Of a stretch of 33,195 bases of DNA, positions 8,540 to 16,433 are shown in pieces (within the stretch, counting starts at the first letter, position 1; each line of letters opens with the position of its first letter). The notes below the pieces were generated by a model. The model was given only the letters and a program-made list of their open reading frames with translations. It did not search any database and was not told where the DNA came from. This DNA comes from Nocardia amamiensis NBRC 102102 (GTDB lineage Bacteria > Actinomycetota > Actinomycetes > Mycobacteriales > Mycobacteriaceae): positions 1 to 33,195 of the forward strand of contig NZ_BDBA01000147.1 in NCBI RefSeq assembly GCF_001612745.1. Direction: 5' to 3'. A program made the translations under genes and the position numbers.

Positions 8540-9085
8540 ATGGTTTCAATGCTGCAACCACGCATCTCTCCCGGGCGGCTCCGGGAACTCGGTCCAGTCA
8601 ATTGGGTTGCCTGGCAGGTACTTTCCCGTGCCGCCGGCACCGACGACGCGCATCTGTTCAGCACGCTCGGCCGCACCAAGGGCCTGTTCCGTGGCTGGCT
8701 GCACTACTCGGGGCGGTTGATGCCGGGCGGGCGATTGCCGCGCCACGAATCCGAGATGGTCATCATCCGGGTCGCGCACCTGCGTGGATGCGACTACGAG
8801 ATGGACCATCACATCCGCCTCGGCAGGCGGGCCGGAGTGACCGCCGAGATCCTCGATCGGCTGCGCGTCGGACCGGCCGCCGCGGGCTGGTCGGAGAAGC
8901 ACCACGCGCTGCTGGCAGCGGTGGACCAGCTCGTGGAGAAACGCGACATCGGCGACGACGCCTGGGCGGAGCTGGCCAAGCACTACGACGAACGCAGCCT
9001 GATCGAAATCGTCCTGCTGGTCAACCAGTACGAAGGTCTGGCCGCCACCATCACCGCGCTGCGCATTCAGCGCGACGGCGTCTGA
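8540..9085 (+). CDS. carboxymuconolactone decarboxylase (AhpD-like fold) family protein
   Basis: 181-aa all-helical protein. The core motif is HESEMVIIRVAHLRGCDYEMDHHIRLGRRAG, with Cys84, Glu87 and His91. This is the usual C-x-Y-E-x-x-x-H pattern of CMD proteins. Only one of the two AhpD redox cysteines is present, so classic alkylhydroperoxidase activity is doubtful. GAGGAGG lies 9 nt before the ATG. It diverges from the NERD-like gene. Substrate unknown. Confidence 0.8.
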   Translation: MVSMLQPRISPGRLRELGPVNWVAWQVLSRAAGTDDAHLFSTLGRTKGLFRGWLHYSGRLMPGGRLPRHESEMVIIRVAHLRGCDYEMDHHIRLGRRAGVTAEILDRLRVGPAAAGWSEKHHALLAAVDQLVEKRDIGDDAWAELAKHYDERSLIEIVLLVNQYEGLAATITALRIQRDGV

Positions 9086-9087
9086 GC

Positions 9088-9358
9088 GGCGAATTCGGAC
9101 GAAATCCGTCCACAGCCCCGCACCGGGTCGAGCGAAGGCAGGCGCAGCCGCAGAAAAGGCGCAGCCGAACAAAGTCCGTCCACAGGCCCCGCATCGGACC
9201 GAGTGACGACAGAGGCAGACGCATGAAAGGCACTGTCGAACGAAGTCCGTCCACACCCCGTGCTGGGCGGGGCGGACGCCAGGTAGCCGCATAGAGGGCG
9301 CTGTTCAACGAAGTACGCCTCGGGTCCGCGCATGGCGGAGCGAAGGCGGTACGCCTAG
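9088..9358. repeat. four tandem imperfect ~70-bp repeats
   Basis: Units begin at 9088, 9158, 9229 and 9297 and are about 70, 71, 68 and 62 bases long. Each opens with GGC(G/A)-rich sequence followed by a (T/C)(C/G)(G/A)AC(G/A)AA core and, in the first three, TCCGTCCACA. Each then contains a G(A/G)GCGAAGGC-like segment. The units abut with no spacers. The last unit overlaps the 3' end of the TetR gene on the minus strand. No reading frame here looks coding. Confidence 0.8.
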
Positions 9359-10140
9359 CGGTCCGCGGCGCGCGGGCCCTCGATGCGCCGGGCCAGACCG
9401 TCCAGCACTAGCTCCAAGCCGAACTCGTATGCATGGTCGGCGCTGTACGCGGCGTCGTGCGCCTGGCCCGCGGCCGCGCCGACACGCGTGGCGAGCGGAT
9501 AGCGCTCCGAATCGAAGACCTGGGCCAGCACCGGTGCGGCCCGCTCCCACCATTGCCGGTCCGACATGGCGCTGTCGGCCGCCGCGCGCTCGGTGTCGAT
9601 GGCTATCCGGGCGACGGACATGACGAATCCGAGCACGAACGTCAGCGCGGCGTCCATGGCGACATCGTCCAGCCCGAGACCGTCGAAGGCCCGCAGCTCG
9701 TGGTCGTATTTCGCGGAGAGTCCTGGACCGAGCGGTGGACGGGTGGTCGGCAGGTAGGCGACCCACGGATGCCGCGCCAGTAGAGCCCGGTTCTCGGCGG
9801 CGACGCGAGTGACGCGTTCGCGCCAAGGCAGACCGTTCAGGTCGGCGCGTTCCATCCGCGCGTAGACCGTGTCGAGCATCAGGTCGACCAACTCGGCTTT
9901 CCCCGGCACGTAGGTGTAGGTGGCCATCGGCGTCAGTCCGAGTTTGGTGGCGACCGCGCGCATGGTGAGCGCGCCGATGCCTTCCGCGTCGGCGATCTCG
10001 ATCGCCGCGGCGACGACCGCATCGACACTGCTGCGTTGCTTCGGCCCGCGGCCGGTGCCGGAACTTGCCGGAATCCGCCAGAGCAGCTCGAGCGTGCGCA
10101 CCGGGTCTCCCGCGCCGCTGCGCTCCTTCGGCTGTCCCAC
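9355..10140 (-). CDS. TetR/AcrR-family regulator (TetR C-terminal type)
   Basis: 261-aa regulator. The GTG at 10140 is chosen because GAGGAGG lies 6 nt upstream and the product then begins MGQPKERSG; the frame stays open further but that part is promoter DNA. The DNA-binding helix-turn-helix lies about residues 38-80 (VDAVVAAAIEIADAEGIGALTMRAVATKLGLTPMATYTYVPGKAELVDLML). The rest is a long helical ligand domain of the TetR_C_1 kind. It is divergent from the VOC gene, with two TCACGTGAT sites between them, so it probably represses itself and its neighbour. Ligand unknown. Confidence 0.85.
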   Translation of the reverse strand: MGQPKERSGAGDPVRTLELLWRIPASSGTGRGPKQRSSVDAVVAAAIEIADAEGIGALTMRAVATKLGLTPMATYTYVPGKAELVDLMLDTVYARMERADLNGLPWRERVTRVAAENRALLARHPWVAYLPTTRPPLGPGLSAKYDHELRAFDGLGLDDVAMDAALTFVLGFVMSVARIAIDTERAAADSAMSDRQWWERAAPVLAQVFDSERYPLATRVGAAAGQAHDAAYSADHAYEFGLELVLDGLARRIEGPRAADR

Positions 10141-10150
10141 CGCCGCCTCC

Positions 10151-10184
10151 TCACGTGATCGACATCCGATGGTATTCACGTGAT
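10151..10184. promoter_or_regulatory. pair of TCACGTGA palindromes in the tetR/VOC intergenic region
   Basis: TCACGTGAT occurs at 10151-10159 and again at 10176-10184, spaced 25 bp. Each contains an 8-bp perfect palindrome. The first abuts the tetR ribosome-binding site. They are candidate operators of the TetR protein (inference). A separate GTAC-ATA-GTAC palindrome lies near 10230-10240, closer to the VOC gene. Confidence 0.5.
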
Positions 10185-10269
10185 TCAGATCACAGTGCGT
10201 CCGCCCGGAAATTTCTCTACAAAGTATAGCGTACATAGTACAGAGTAAGCCGACGCCCAGGGAGGACCC

Positions 10270-10647
10270 ATGAAAATCACCGCTTCCGCCATCTCGCTCA
10301 ACGTCCCCGACCCGGCAGCCTCGGCGAAGTTCCTGATCGACCACCTCGGATTCGAGGAGAAGATGTCGGCCGACGGATTCGTCTCGCTGGAGCGGCCGGA
10401 CGCCGGGCTGAACGTCATCTACCTGCGCACCGGGCTGGCGAGCTTCAAGCCGAAGAGCGCGGCAGGCAGTGCGGGCGAGGGCCTGCTCGTGGTCTTCGTC
10501 GTCGACGACATCGATGCCGAGTACGCCCGGCTGCAAACCGAAGGAGTTCCGATCGTGACGCCCATCGAAACCGAGCCGTGGGGCGAGCGGTACTTCCAGA
10601 TGGGCGATCCGAACGGGATCATCATCCAGCTGGTGCAGTGGGTCTGA
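10270..10647 (+). CDS. VOC superfamily (glyoxalase/bleomycin-resistance fold) protein
   Basis: 125 aa, one VOC module made of two beta-alpha-beta-beta-beta units. The first is ITASAISLNVPDPAASAKFLIDHLGFEEK. The second includes VFVVDDIDAEYARLQTEGVPIV and ends in the family-typical WGERYFQMGDPNGIIIQLVQW. The positions that usually hold metal-binding His are Asn and Val here. A ligand-binding (drug or metabolite sequestration) role is therefore as likely as metal-dependent catalysis. GGGAGG precedes the ATG. It is divergent from the TetR gene and probably controlled by it. Confidence 0.85.
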   Translation: MKITASAISLNVPDPAASAKFLIDHLGFEEKMSADGFVSLERPDAGLNVIYLRTGLASFKPKSAAGSAGEGLLVVFVVDDIDAEYARLQTEGVPIVTPIETEPWGERYFQMGDPNGIIIQLVQWV

Positions 10648-10655
10648 ATGCATGC

Positions 10656-10691
10656 GAACGGCGCGGATCCCGGAAGGGAGCCGCGCCGTTC
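10656..10691. terminator. bidirectional hairpin between the VOC and quinone reductase genes
   Basis: Perfect 11-bp arms GAACGGCGCGG (10656-10666) and CCGCGCCGTTC (10681-10691). An inner TCCC/GGGA stem sits inside the 14-base loop. It lies between two converging genes, 9 nt after one stop and 9 nt before the other, as expected for a shared terminator. No long T-run follows on either side. Confidence 0.7.
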
Positions 10692-10699
10692 AGTGGCCT

Positions 10700-11551
10700 T
10701 CAGCCGAGCGCCGCGCGGAAGACGTCGACGGCCGGGGTAGCGGGACGGCCCAACAGCTTTTCCAGATCGCCGGTGCGCACGTCGAGAAGGCCGCGCGCGA
10801 CGCCGGTATCGGCATCGCTGAGGGCCTTGGCGTATTCCTCCGGCAGCCCCGCTTGGACCAGTGCGGCGCCATAGTCCCTCTCCGGCAGGTTCACATAGCG
10901 CACCGGCTTACCTGCCGCATCCGAAATCGCCTGAGCCAGTTCGTCATAGGTGAGCGATGCACCGCCGCCGAGTTCGTATACCCGGCCAGCGTGCCCATCG
11001 GTGGTGAGCACCCTGGCGGCCGCCTCGGCATAGTCGGCGCGTGCCGCGCCCGCTACCCGGCCGTCGCCCGCAGCTCCGTGCAGCACACCCGACGCTACGG
11101 CGTGCGCGAGCCCGCCCAAGTAGTTCTCCCAGTACCAGCCGTTGCGCAGAAGCACATGGGGCACGGTCGATTCGGCGAGCACCGCCTCGGTCCCCGCGTG
11201 CTCCTGGGCGAGAATCATCGGGTTGTCCGTTGCCCCTGGGATGCTGGTGTAGGCGAGCAGCTCGACACCGGCGCGCTCGGCCGCACGAATGACGTTGGCG
11301 TGCTGGGCCACCCGGGCGCCGAACTCGTTGCCGGAGATCAGCAGTACCCGGTCGACGCCGTCGAACGCCCGGTCCAGGGCCGCCGCGTCGCCGTAATCGG
11401 CCTCCCGGACGTCTACGCCTCGCGCAGCCAGATCGGCCGCCTTCCGCGGATCGCGCACGATGGCGACGACCTGCGCAGATCCCTCACGCAACAGCGCCTC
11501 CACCACAAGTCGGCCCAGTTGTCCGCTTGCCCCGGTCACGGCGACGGTCAT
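10700..11551 (-). CDS. qorB: NAD(P)H:quinone oxidoreductase QorB-like (NmrA/atypical SDR)
   Basis: 283 aa. The N-terminal Rossmann motif TGASGQLGRLVVEALL binds NADPH. Next come AIVRDP and the NmrA-like stretch VLLISGNEFGARVAQHANVIRAAERAGV with AYTSIPGA. The C-terminal half includes LRNGWYWENYL and GGASLTYDELAQAISDAAGKPVRYVNL, as in the QorB/YtfG group, which reduces quinones. TGGAGG precedes the ATG. It is divergent from an HxlR regulator, the same arrangement as ytfG-ytfH of Escherichia coli and qor2-qorR of Corynebacterium glutamicum. This strengthens the call. Control is expected to be redox or quinone responsive. Confidence 0.85.
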   Translation of the reverse strand: MTVAVTGASGQLGRLVVEALLREGSAQVVAIVRDPRKAADLAARGVDVREADYGDAAALDRAFDGVDRVLLISGNEFGARVAQHANVIRAAERAGVELLAYTSIPGATDNPMILAQEHAGTEAVLAESTVPHVLLRNGWYWENYLGGLAHAVASGVLHGAAGDGRVAGAARADYAEAAARVLTTDGHAGRVYELGGGASLTYDELAQAISDAAGKPVRYVNLPERDYGAALVQAGLPEEYAKALSDADTGVARGLLDVRTGDLEKLLGRPATPAVDVFRAALG

Positions 11552-11573
11552 GACTACCTCCAGGTATGTCCGA

Positions 11574-11603
11574 TTAACTAGTACTAACTATTCGTAAGCA
11601 CTA
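11574..11603. promoter_or_regulatory. putative HxlR operator between qorB-like and hxlR genes
   Basis: TAACTA is repeated directly at 11575-11580 and 11585-11590, exactly one helical turn apart, around an AGTACT palindrome (11580-11585). From about 11587 the sequence ACTATTCGTAAGCACTA resembles, as I recall it, the operator of the HxlR-family repressor YodB. The block covers the likely -10 region of the qorB-like gene. It is AT-rich against its surroundings. Confidence 0.55.
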
Positions 11604-11638
11604 TGCATTCTGATACTACTGCGGTCAAGTTGGGTACC

Positions 11639-12046
11639 ATGACGGTCATGACAACCCAGCGCACCGTCCCGGCCGAGGCCGACGACCCCACGCTGGAAGC
11701 CGATGTCTTCGCCCGGAACTGCACTTCGCGGCCGGTTTTGCAGAATGTGGCCAGCCGGTGGGGCACTCTGGCGCTGGTCGCGCTGCGTGCGGGGCCGTAC
11801 CGGTTCAGCGCCCTGCGCCGCCGGGTGGACGGCGTCAGCGAGCGCATGCTGTCGCAAACCCTGCAGGCGCTCGAGCGCGACGGCATGGTGCACCGGGAGG
11901 TACTGGAGACGATCCCCCCGCGAGTCGAATACACCCTCACCGAACTGGGCGCCGAGGTGGCCGCGCATCTGGAAGCACTCATCCAGGTGCTGGAGATCAA
12001 CATGCCGCGCGTGCTCGAGGCGCAGGCGGCCTACCACCGCGACTGA
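11639..12046 (+). CDS. HxlR-family (DUF24) redox-type regulator
   Basis: Winged-helix regulator, about 135 aa from the start given. The start is uncertain: ATGs at 11603, 11639 and 11648 are all in frame and none has a clear ribosome-binding site. The earliest overlaps the presumed operator and encodes a low-GC stretch, so it is unlikely. The HxlR core is NCTSRPVLQNVASRWGTLALVALRAGPYRFSALRRRVDGVSERMLSQTLQALERDGMV, with ETIPPRVEYTLTELG as the wing. The N-terminal Cys used for thiol sensing in QorR/YodB-type proteins is kept (Cys28 in this numbering). It is likely the repressor of the divergent qorB-like gene. Confidence 0.85.
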   Translation: MTVMTTQRTVPAEADDPTLEADVFARNCTSRPVLQNVASRWGTLALVALRAGPYRFSALRRRVDGVSERMLSQTLQALERDGMVHREVLETIPPRVEYTLTELGAEVAAHLEALIQVLEINMPRVLEAQAAYHRD

Positions 12047-12078
12047 ATCGGGAAGAGCCCGGCGTCATCGCTGGTTAC

Positions 12079-12501
12079 ATGGGCATGGAACTCGCCGCCG
12101 CAGTCGATTTCGCACGCGAACACCGCAGGTCCGTGCTCACCACGATTCGCCGCAACGGACGCCCGCAACTGTCCAACGTGCTGCACGTCGTCGGCGCGGA
12201 CGGCCGCATCCGCATCTCCATCACCGCCGACCGTGCGAAGTATCACAACCTGGTCCGCGACCCGTGGGCGGCGTTGCACGTGACCCGCGACGACTTCTTC
12301 GCCTACGCCGTACTGGAGGGCACGGTGGAGCTCACGCCGGTCGCCGCCGCACCCGACGATCCCACAGTCGACGCGCTCGTCGACTACTACCGCACCGCCT
12401 CCGGGGAGCACCCCGACTGGGACGAATACCGCAACGCGATGGTCGCCGATCGCCGTGCCTTGGTCCTGTTCACACCCGCCCATGCATACGGAATGCTCTG
12501 A
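12079..12501 (+). CDS. PPOX-class F420-dependent or FMN-binding split-barrel enzyme
   Basis: 140 aa, split beta-barrel of the pyridoxamine-5'-phosphate oxidase-like superfamily. Recognisable segments are RSVLTTIRRNGRPQLSNVLHVVGADGRIRIS, TADRAKYHNLVRDPWAALHV and YAVLEGTVELTP. They match the Rv1155-like probable F420-binding proteins of actinobacteria. MGMEL at 12079 or MEL at 12085 are both possible starts; neither has a strong ribosome-binding site. It lies 32 nt after the HxlR gene on the same strand. Redox substrate unknown. Confidence 0.8.
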   Translation: MGMELAAAVDFAREHRRSVLTTIRRNGRPQLSNVLHVVGADGRIRISITADRAKYHNLVRDPWAALHVTRDDFFAYAVLEGTVELTPVAAAPDDPTVDALVDYYRTASGEHPDWDEYRNAMVADRRALVLFTPAHAYGML

Positions 12502-12833
12502 TCCGGGCAGTCGCACCAACGCGCTCGAACCGCGGCAACGTCGGCTTGCTCGGCGACCCGATAGCGGGACAGGGAACCGGCCTTTCCACGGCATCCGCGA
12601 AAACGAGCAGCTCCGCTCGCCGGGGCGCACCTCGAGGATGCCCCGCGCCGGGCACCGGTATCGGCGAGGGCCTGGGGTAGTCCGCGGCCACCCTGGCCCC
12701 CGGCCATCGAGCACTCGGGCTGCTCACCGCGACGGCGGAACGCTGGCCGCTTCGGCTCGGCGAGCCATCCAACCGGCCCACGCTCAGCGGCTGGCGAGGC
12801 CGTGTGCCAGATCGCCAGCGCGTGCCGATCCGG
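12502..12833. other. 332-base stretch with no supported gene
   Basis: It lies between the 3' ends of two converging genes. Several frames are open because of the GC content, but none has a recognisable domain, a ribosome-binding site or a plausible composition. I see no strong hairpin. It may be a decayed gene. Confidence 0.5.
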
Positions 12834-13535
12834 TCAGCGGGACATCAAGTCGGAGACGGTGACGAATTCGTAGCCCGCGGAACGCAATTCGGCGACGATG
12901 CGCGGGATGGCAGCCAATGCTGCGGTCGTGCCGAACATGACGTGCAGCAGGATGATCGAGCCGGGACGGACCTCGGCGAGGGTTTCGGCCACGATGTCCT
13001 CCGCGGTGGCGGCCTTCCCGGAATCGGGTTCGACATCCCACATCACGGTGACGCGGTCGTGCTCGGCAAGGTAACGCGGCAGAATCACGAGCTTCTTACC
13101 GTAAGGCGGGCGGAAGGTGATCGGGCCGACGTAACCGGTCTTCATGATCTCGGCATCGGTGCGCTCCACTTCGTCGCGGACCGTGCCGGGAGTGACGAAC
13201 ACCATCCGGCGATGTGAATAGGTGTGATTGCCGATCTCATGGCCCGCCGCCACGATGGCCCTGCCGTGCTCCGGGTGCGCAGCGAGATCACGGCCGTTCA
13301 GATAGAAAGTGGCCGGAACCTGGGCCTCGGCAAGGACTCTCAGCACGTCCGGCGCGCGATCGGTCGGGCCGTCGTCCAAGGTCAGCGCGACCACTTTCGC
13401 GTCGGTGTCCACCCGGCTCACCACATGACCGGCCAACTGGAAGGTGCGGGCGTTCATCAGGTAATAAGTGCCCGTCGCGAGCAGCACCACGACGACGAGC
13501 ACCGGCACACTTCCGAGCAGCCACCTACGAAGCAT
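12834..13535 (-). CDS. membrane-anchored polysaccharide deacetylase (NodB domain, CE4)
   Basis: 233 aa. A signal-anchor helix spans about residues 5-25 (WLLGSVPVLVVVVLLATGTYYL), followed by a NodB homology domain. The metal-dependent deacetylase motifs are TLDDGPT (Asp54-Asp55), HTYSH (His104, His108, zinc ligands) and RPPYGKK (about 142-148). Near the end, SIILLHV carries the usual motif-5 His. It should remove acetyl groups from cell-wall glycan or chitin-like polymers outside the membrane. The ATG at 13535 is preferred over an upstream GTG (13556). A near-consensus TATACA lies 6 nt before it, suggesting a leaderless message. Confidence 0.85.
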   Translation of the reverse strand: MLRRWLLGSVPVLVVVVLLATGTYYLMNARTFQLAGHVVSRVDTDAKVVALTLDDGPTDRAPDVLRVLAEAQVPATFYLNGRDLAAHPEHGRAIVAAGHEIGNHTYSHRRMVFVTPGTVRDEVERTDAEIMKTGYVGPITFRPPYGKKLVILPRYLAEHDRVTVMWDVEPDSGKAATAEDIVAETLAEVRPGSIILLHVMFGTTAALAAIPRIVAELRSAGYEFVTVSDLMSR

Positions 13536-13618
13536 GCACGCTGTATAGCAGACCACCCGCGCCGACGCCGACTTCCGAAGTCCCTACTGCCGCGGAAACC
13601 ATTGCCGGACAAGCCGAA

Positions 13619-13645
13619 GGGCGTGCGGCCGACGACCACACGCCC
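13619..13645 (-). terminator. hairpin after lpdA
   Basis: Arms 13619-13628 and 13636-13645 form 10 pairs, including one that is a G-U wobble in the minus-strand RNA, around a 7-base loop. It begins 13 nt past the lpdA stop. No clear U-run follows, so it may be a processing or stability hairpin rather than a full intrinsic terminator. Confidence 0.55.
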
Positions 13646-13658
13646 CTGATGCCGACGA

Positions 13659-15059
13659 TCAGAAGTTGATCATGTGGCCGGCCAGGCCGTGGAACGCTTC
13701 CTGGAGGGCCTCGCTGAGCGTCGGGTGGGTGTGCACATTGCGGGCCAGCTCGTTGACCGTCAGGTCCCACTTCTGCGCCAGGGTGAGCTCGGGCAGCAGC
13801 TCGGAGACGTCGGGGCCGATGAGGTGCCCACCGAGCAGCTCGCCGTACTTGGCGTCGGCGATGAGCTTGACGAAACCGGTCGGGTCGCCGAGGCCGTGCG
13901 CCTTGCCGTTGGCGGTGAACGGGAAGGTCGCGACCTGCACGTCGTAGCCCTCGTCGCGGGCCTGCTGCTCGGTCAGGCCGAAGCTGGCGACCTGCGGCTG
14001 GCAGAACGTGGCGCGCGGCATCATGCGGTAGTCGCCGAGCGTGACGGTCTCCGCGCCCGCGATGGTCTCGGCCGCCACCACGCCCTGCGCCTCGGCGACG
14101 TGCGCGAGCTGCAGTTTGCCGGTGACGTCGCCGATGGCGTAGATGCTCGGCACGTTGGTGCGCATGTAGTCGTCGATCACGATGGCCCCGCGTTCGAGCT
14201 GCACGCCGGTGGTCTCCAGGCCGTAGCCCTCGACCCGCGGCGCGAAGCCGACGGCTTGCAGCACCTTGTCGACGGTGACGGTCTCGATCGCGCCGGTCTT
14301 GTTGTCCTTGATCGAGACGGTGACCTTGGCGCCGTCGTCCTCGATGGACTGCACGGCGGCACCGGTGGTGATGGTGATGCCGAGCTTCTTGTACTGCTTG
14401 GTGATCTCCTTGGAGACGTCCGCGTCCTCGTTCGGCAGCGCGCGGTCGAGGAACTCGACGATGCGCACGTCGACACCGTAGTTCTTCAGGACGTAACCGA
14501 ACTCCATGCCGATCGCGCCCGCGCCGACGATCAGGATCGAGCCGGGCAGGTCGCGGGTGAGGATCTGCTCCTCGTAGGTGACCACGTTCGCGCTCAGCTG
14601 AGTGCCGGGTAGCAGCTTGGTGACGGTGCCCGCCGCGATGATCACGTTGTCGAACGTGACCGTCTCGGTGCCGCCCTTGTTGAGCTCGACCGAGAGCGAG
14701 TTCGGGCCGGTGAAGGTGCCCTTGCCGTCGAACTCGTCGATCTTGTTCTTCTTCATCAGGAAGTGGACGCCCTTGACGCGGCCGTCGGCGACCTTGCGGC
14801 TGCGGTCGAAGGCGACGCCGAAGTCGAAGCTCGCCTCGCCGGAGATGCCGAAGGTCTTCGCCTCTTTGGTGAAGATGTGTGCCAGTTCCGCATTCCGCAG
14901 CAGCGCCTTGGAGGGGATGCAGCCGACATTGAGGCACACCCCACCCCAATACTTCTGCTCGACGATCGCGGTACGGAGGCCTAACTGTGCCGCACGGATG
15001 GCGGCGACGTAACCGCCTGGACCGGCACCGAGAACGACAACGTCGTAATGGGAAGTCAC
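13659..15059 (-). CDS. lpdA: dihydrolipoamide dehydrogenase
   Basis: FAD-dependent E3 subunit of pyruvate and other 2-oxoacid dehydrogenase complexes; it reoxidises lipoyl groups with NAD. In mycobacteria it also serves peroxynitrite and peroxide defence. The product is 466 aa. It has FAD-binding GAGPGG (11-16) and the redox disulfide GGVCLNVGC (Cys42, Cys47). NAD-binding GAGAIGMEFGYVLKNYG and the second FAD motif YAIGDVTG follow. The C-terminal catalytic dyad is HTHPTLSEA (His445, Glu450). It matches M. tuberculosis LpdC almost end to end, ending in GHMINF. The GTG at 15059 fits the homologue's start; a TAGGCT box 7 nt before it suggests a leaderless or very short leader. Confidence 0.97.
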   Translation of the reverse strand: MTSHYDVVVLGAGPGGYVAAIRAAQLGLRTAIVEQKYWGGVCLNVGCIPSKALLRNAELAHIFTKEAKTFGISGEASFDFGVAFDRSRKVADGRVKGVHFLMKKNKIDEFDGKGTFTGPNSLSVELNKGGTETVTFDNVIIAAGTVTKLLPGTQLSANVVTYEEQILTRDLPGSILIVGAGAIGMEFGYVLKNYGVDVRIVEFLDRALPNEDADVSKEITKQYKKLGITITTGAAVQSIEDDGAKVTVSIKDNKTGAIETVTVDKVLQAVGFAPRVEGYGLETTGVQLERGAIVIDDYMRTNVPSIYAIGDVTGKLQLAHVAEAQGVVAAETIAGAETVTLGDYRMMPRATFCQPQVASFGLTEQQARDEGYDVQVATFPFTANGKAHGLGDPTGFVKLIADAKYGELLGGHLIGPDVSELLPELTLAQKWDLTVNELARNVHTHPTLSEALQEAFHGLAGHMINF

Positions 15060-15240
15060 GAGACCGAGCCTAACTCCGCCGGGCAAACTTCACCCACCGG
15101 TCCCCCACAACAATGAGTCGTGCGCCACACCCACCCGAAAACTTCCCGTGAGCGGGAAGAACGTGGTAGATCCCCGGGGCTAGCATGCCGCGCGGTCGTC
15201 GGCTTCCGCGCCACCGCGGAGGACTCGGCGGCCGGTGTGC

Positions 15241-16215
15241 TCAGTTCCGCCAGACCTGCGCGGCGACCCGGCGGAAGTTCTCGCCGAACACCGCGGCGCG
15301 GTCCGTCACGCTGAAGCCGCGCCGGGCCAGCACCTCGTCCAGGCCGGGCACGTCGGCGGAACCGAGCAGGTCTTCCGGCGGAACCCAGTGCAGCGGGCCC
15401 CACCGCGTGTACGACTCGGAGAACGCGCCCGGGTTCTGCCGCAGCTCGGCGTTGAAGTCCTCCGCGTCGAAGGAGTAGTCCGACCCGATTCCGATGTGCT
15501 CGATGCCGACCAGCTCGGCGCCATACTCGATGTGCCGCGCCATCGCCTCGATCCGATCGGCACGCTCGTCGGCCGCGTTGCGCCCCAAGAAGATGCCGAC
15601 ACCATTGATTCCGATCACGCCGCCGGTCGCGGCACAGGCCCGCGCCTGCTCGTCGGTGATATTGCGTGGGTGGTCCCAGAGCGCGGCGAAGTTCGAGTGG
15701 CTGTAGATCATCGGGACAGCGCTCAGTTCCGCCAGCTCCAGGCCGGTTCGCTGGGAGCAGTGCGACCCGTCGGCGAACATCCCGGCCTCGTTGAGCGCGT
15801 GCACCAGGTCGCGGCCGTACCGGTTGAGCCCGGTGTCCTCGGTATCCAGGCACCCGCAACCCGCGGCGTTGGCGTGGTTGTAGGCGGGCAGTAGTGATCG
15901 CACGCCGAGCTCGTAGAACCGCGCGACATTGTCCAGATCGCCGCCGAGCGGCCCGGCGTCCTCGAGGTCGAACGCCAGCGCGATCGTCTCGGCCGCACCG
16001 ATGTCGTCCACCGTGCAGACGAGACGAAACCGACCGTCCGCCAATGCATCCCGGCGAAATCGATGCAGCAGCGCCAAGGCTTCGGCGGTCGACTGGCGGG
16101 AATACCCGACGTTGACCGACAGGTACGACCCGACCGGATAACGCGCGAGGTCGCCGATCCGCGCCGCGGGCGACAGCGGCAGACAGCAGTGCTGTTCCCA
16201 GAGAAACGGCGGCAA
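15241..16215 (-). CDS. membrane dipeptidase-like protein (peptidase family M19)
   Basis: 324 aa from a TTG start that has AGGAGG 7 nt upstream; an in-frame ATG at 16275 lacks such a site. M19 enzymes are binuclear zinc dipeptidases that cleave dipeptides, including D-amino-acid ones. Metal-site segments seen are AFDLEDAGPL (bridging Glu), DGSHCSQRTG (His), IYSHSNFAALWDHPRNITDEQ (His) and IGIGSDYSF (Asp). The usual first HxD pair is replaced by EQHCCLPL, as in one subgroup of the family. No signal peptide is visible, so it is likely cytosolic. Role: probably peptide or cell-wall turnover. Confidence 0.85.
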   Translation of the reverse strand: MPPFLWEQHCCLPLSPAARIGDLARYPVGSYLSVNVGYSRQSTAEALALLHRFRRDALADGRFRLVCTVDDIGAAETIALAFDLEDAGPLGGDLDNVARFYELGVRSLLPAYNHANAAGCGCLDTEDTGLNRYGRDLVHALNEAGMFADGSHCSQRTGLELAELSAVPMIYSHSNFAALWDHPRNITDEQARACAATGGVIGINGVGIFLGRNAADERADRIEAMARHIEYGAELVGIEHIGIGSDYSFDAEDFNAELRQNPGAFSESYTRWGPLHWVPPEDLLGSADVPGLDEVLARRGFSVTDRAAVFGENFRRVAAQVWRN

Positions 16216-16433
16216 CCTCGAACCTCCTGGTCGGATCGGCCTCGGAGCAGCGATCCTACTGGCAACGTCGGCCAATCGGAGTGTGCGGCAAATACCGAGC
16301 CGCGTCAGTCGCGGGCGATGGCCAATCCGTCAAGTCGCCCAACATATTTCGGCGTTCTCGCACGTAACGGGAGGTCTTGGGCGGCCGATTCCCCCAGTAG
16401 TTCAGTTCCCCTGCCCACGAAGGCGGTGCGACC

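Noticed and set aside
9088..9358. CRISPR array
   Set aside because: Repeats abut without spacers, are imperfect and ~70 bp long. No cas genes are nearby.
10141..10653. N-terminal extension of the TetR gene
   Set aside because: It would run through the divergent VOC gene and promoter. GAGGAGG before the GTG at 10140 marks the start.
12455..12862. Plus-strand frame across the gap before the deacetylase gene
   Set aside because: It overlaps the PPOX gene end, and is Arg/Ser/Pro-rich without domain, start signal or homologue that I recognise.
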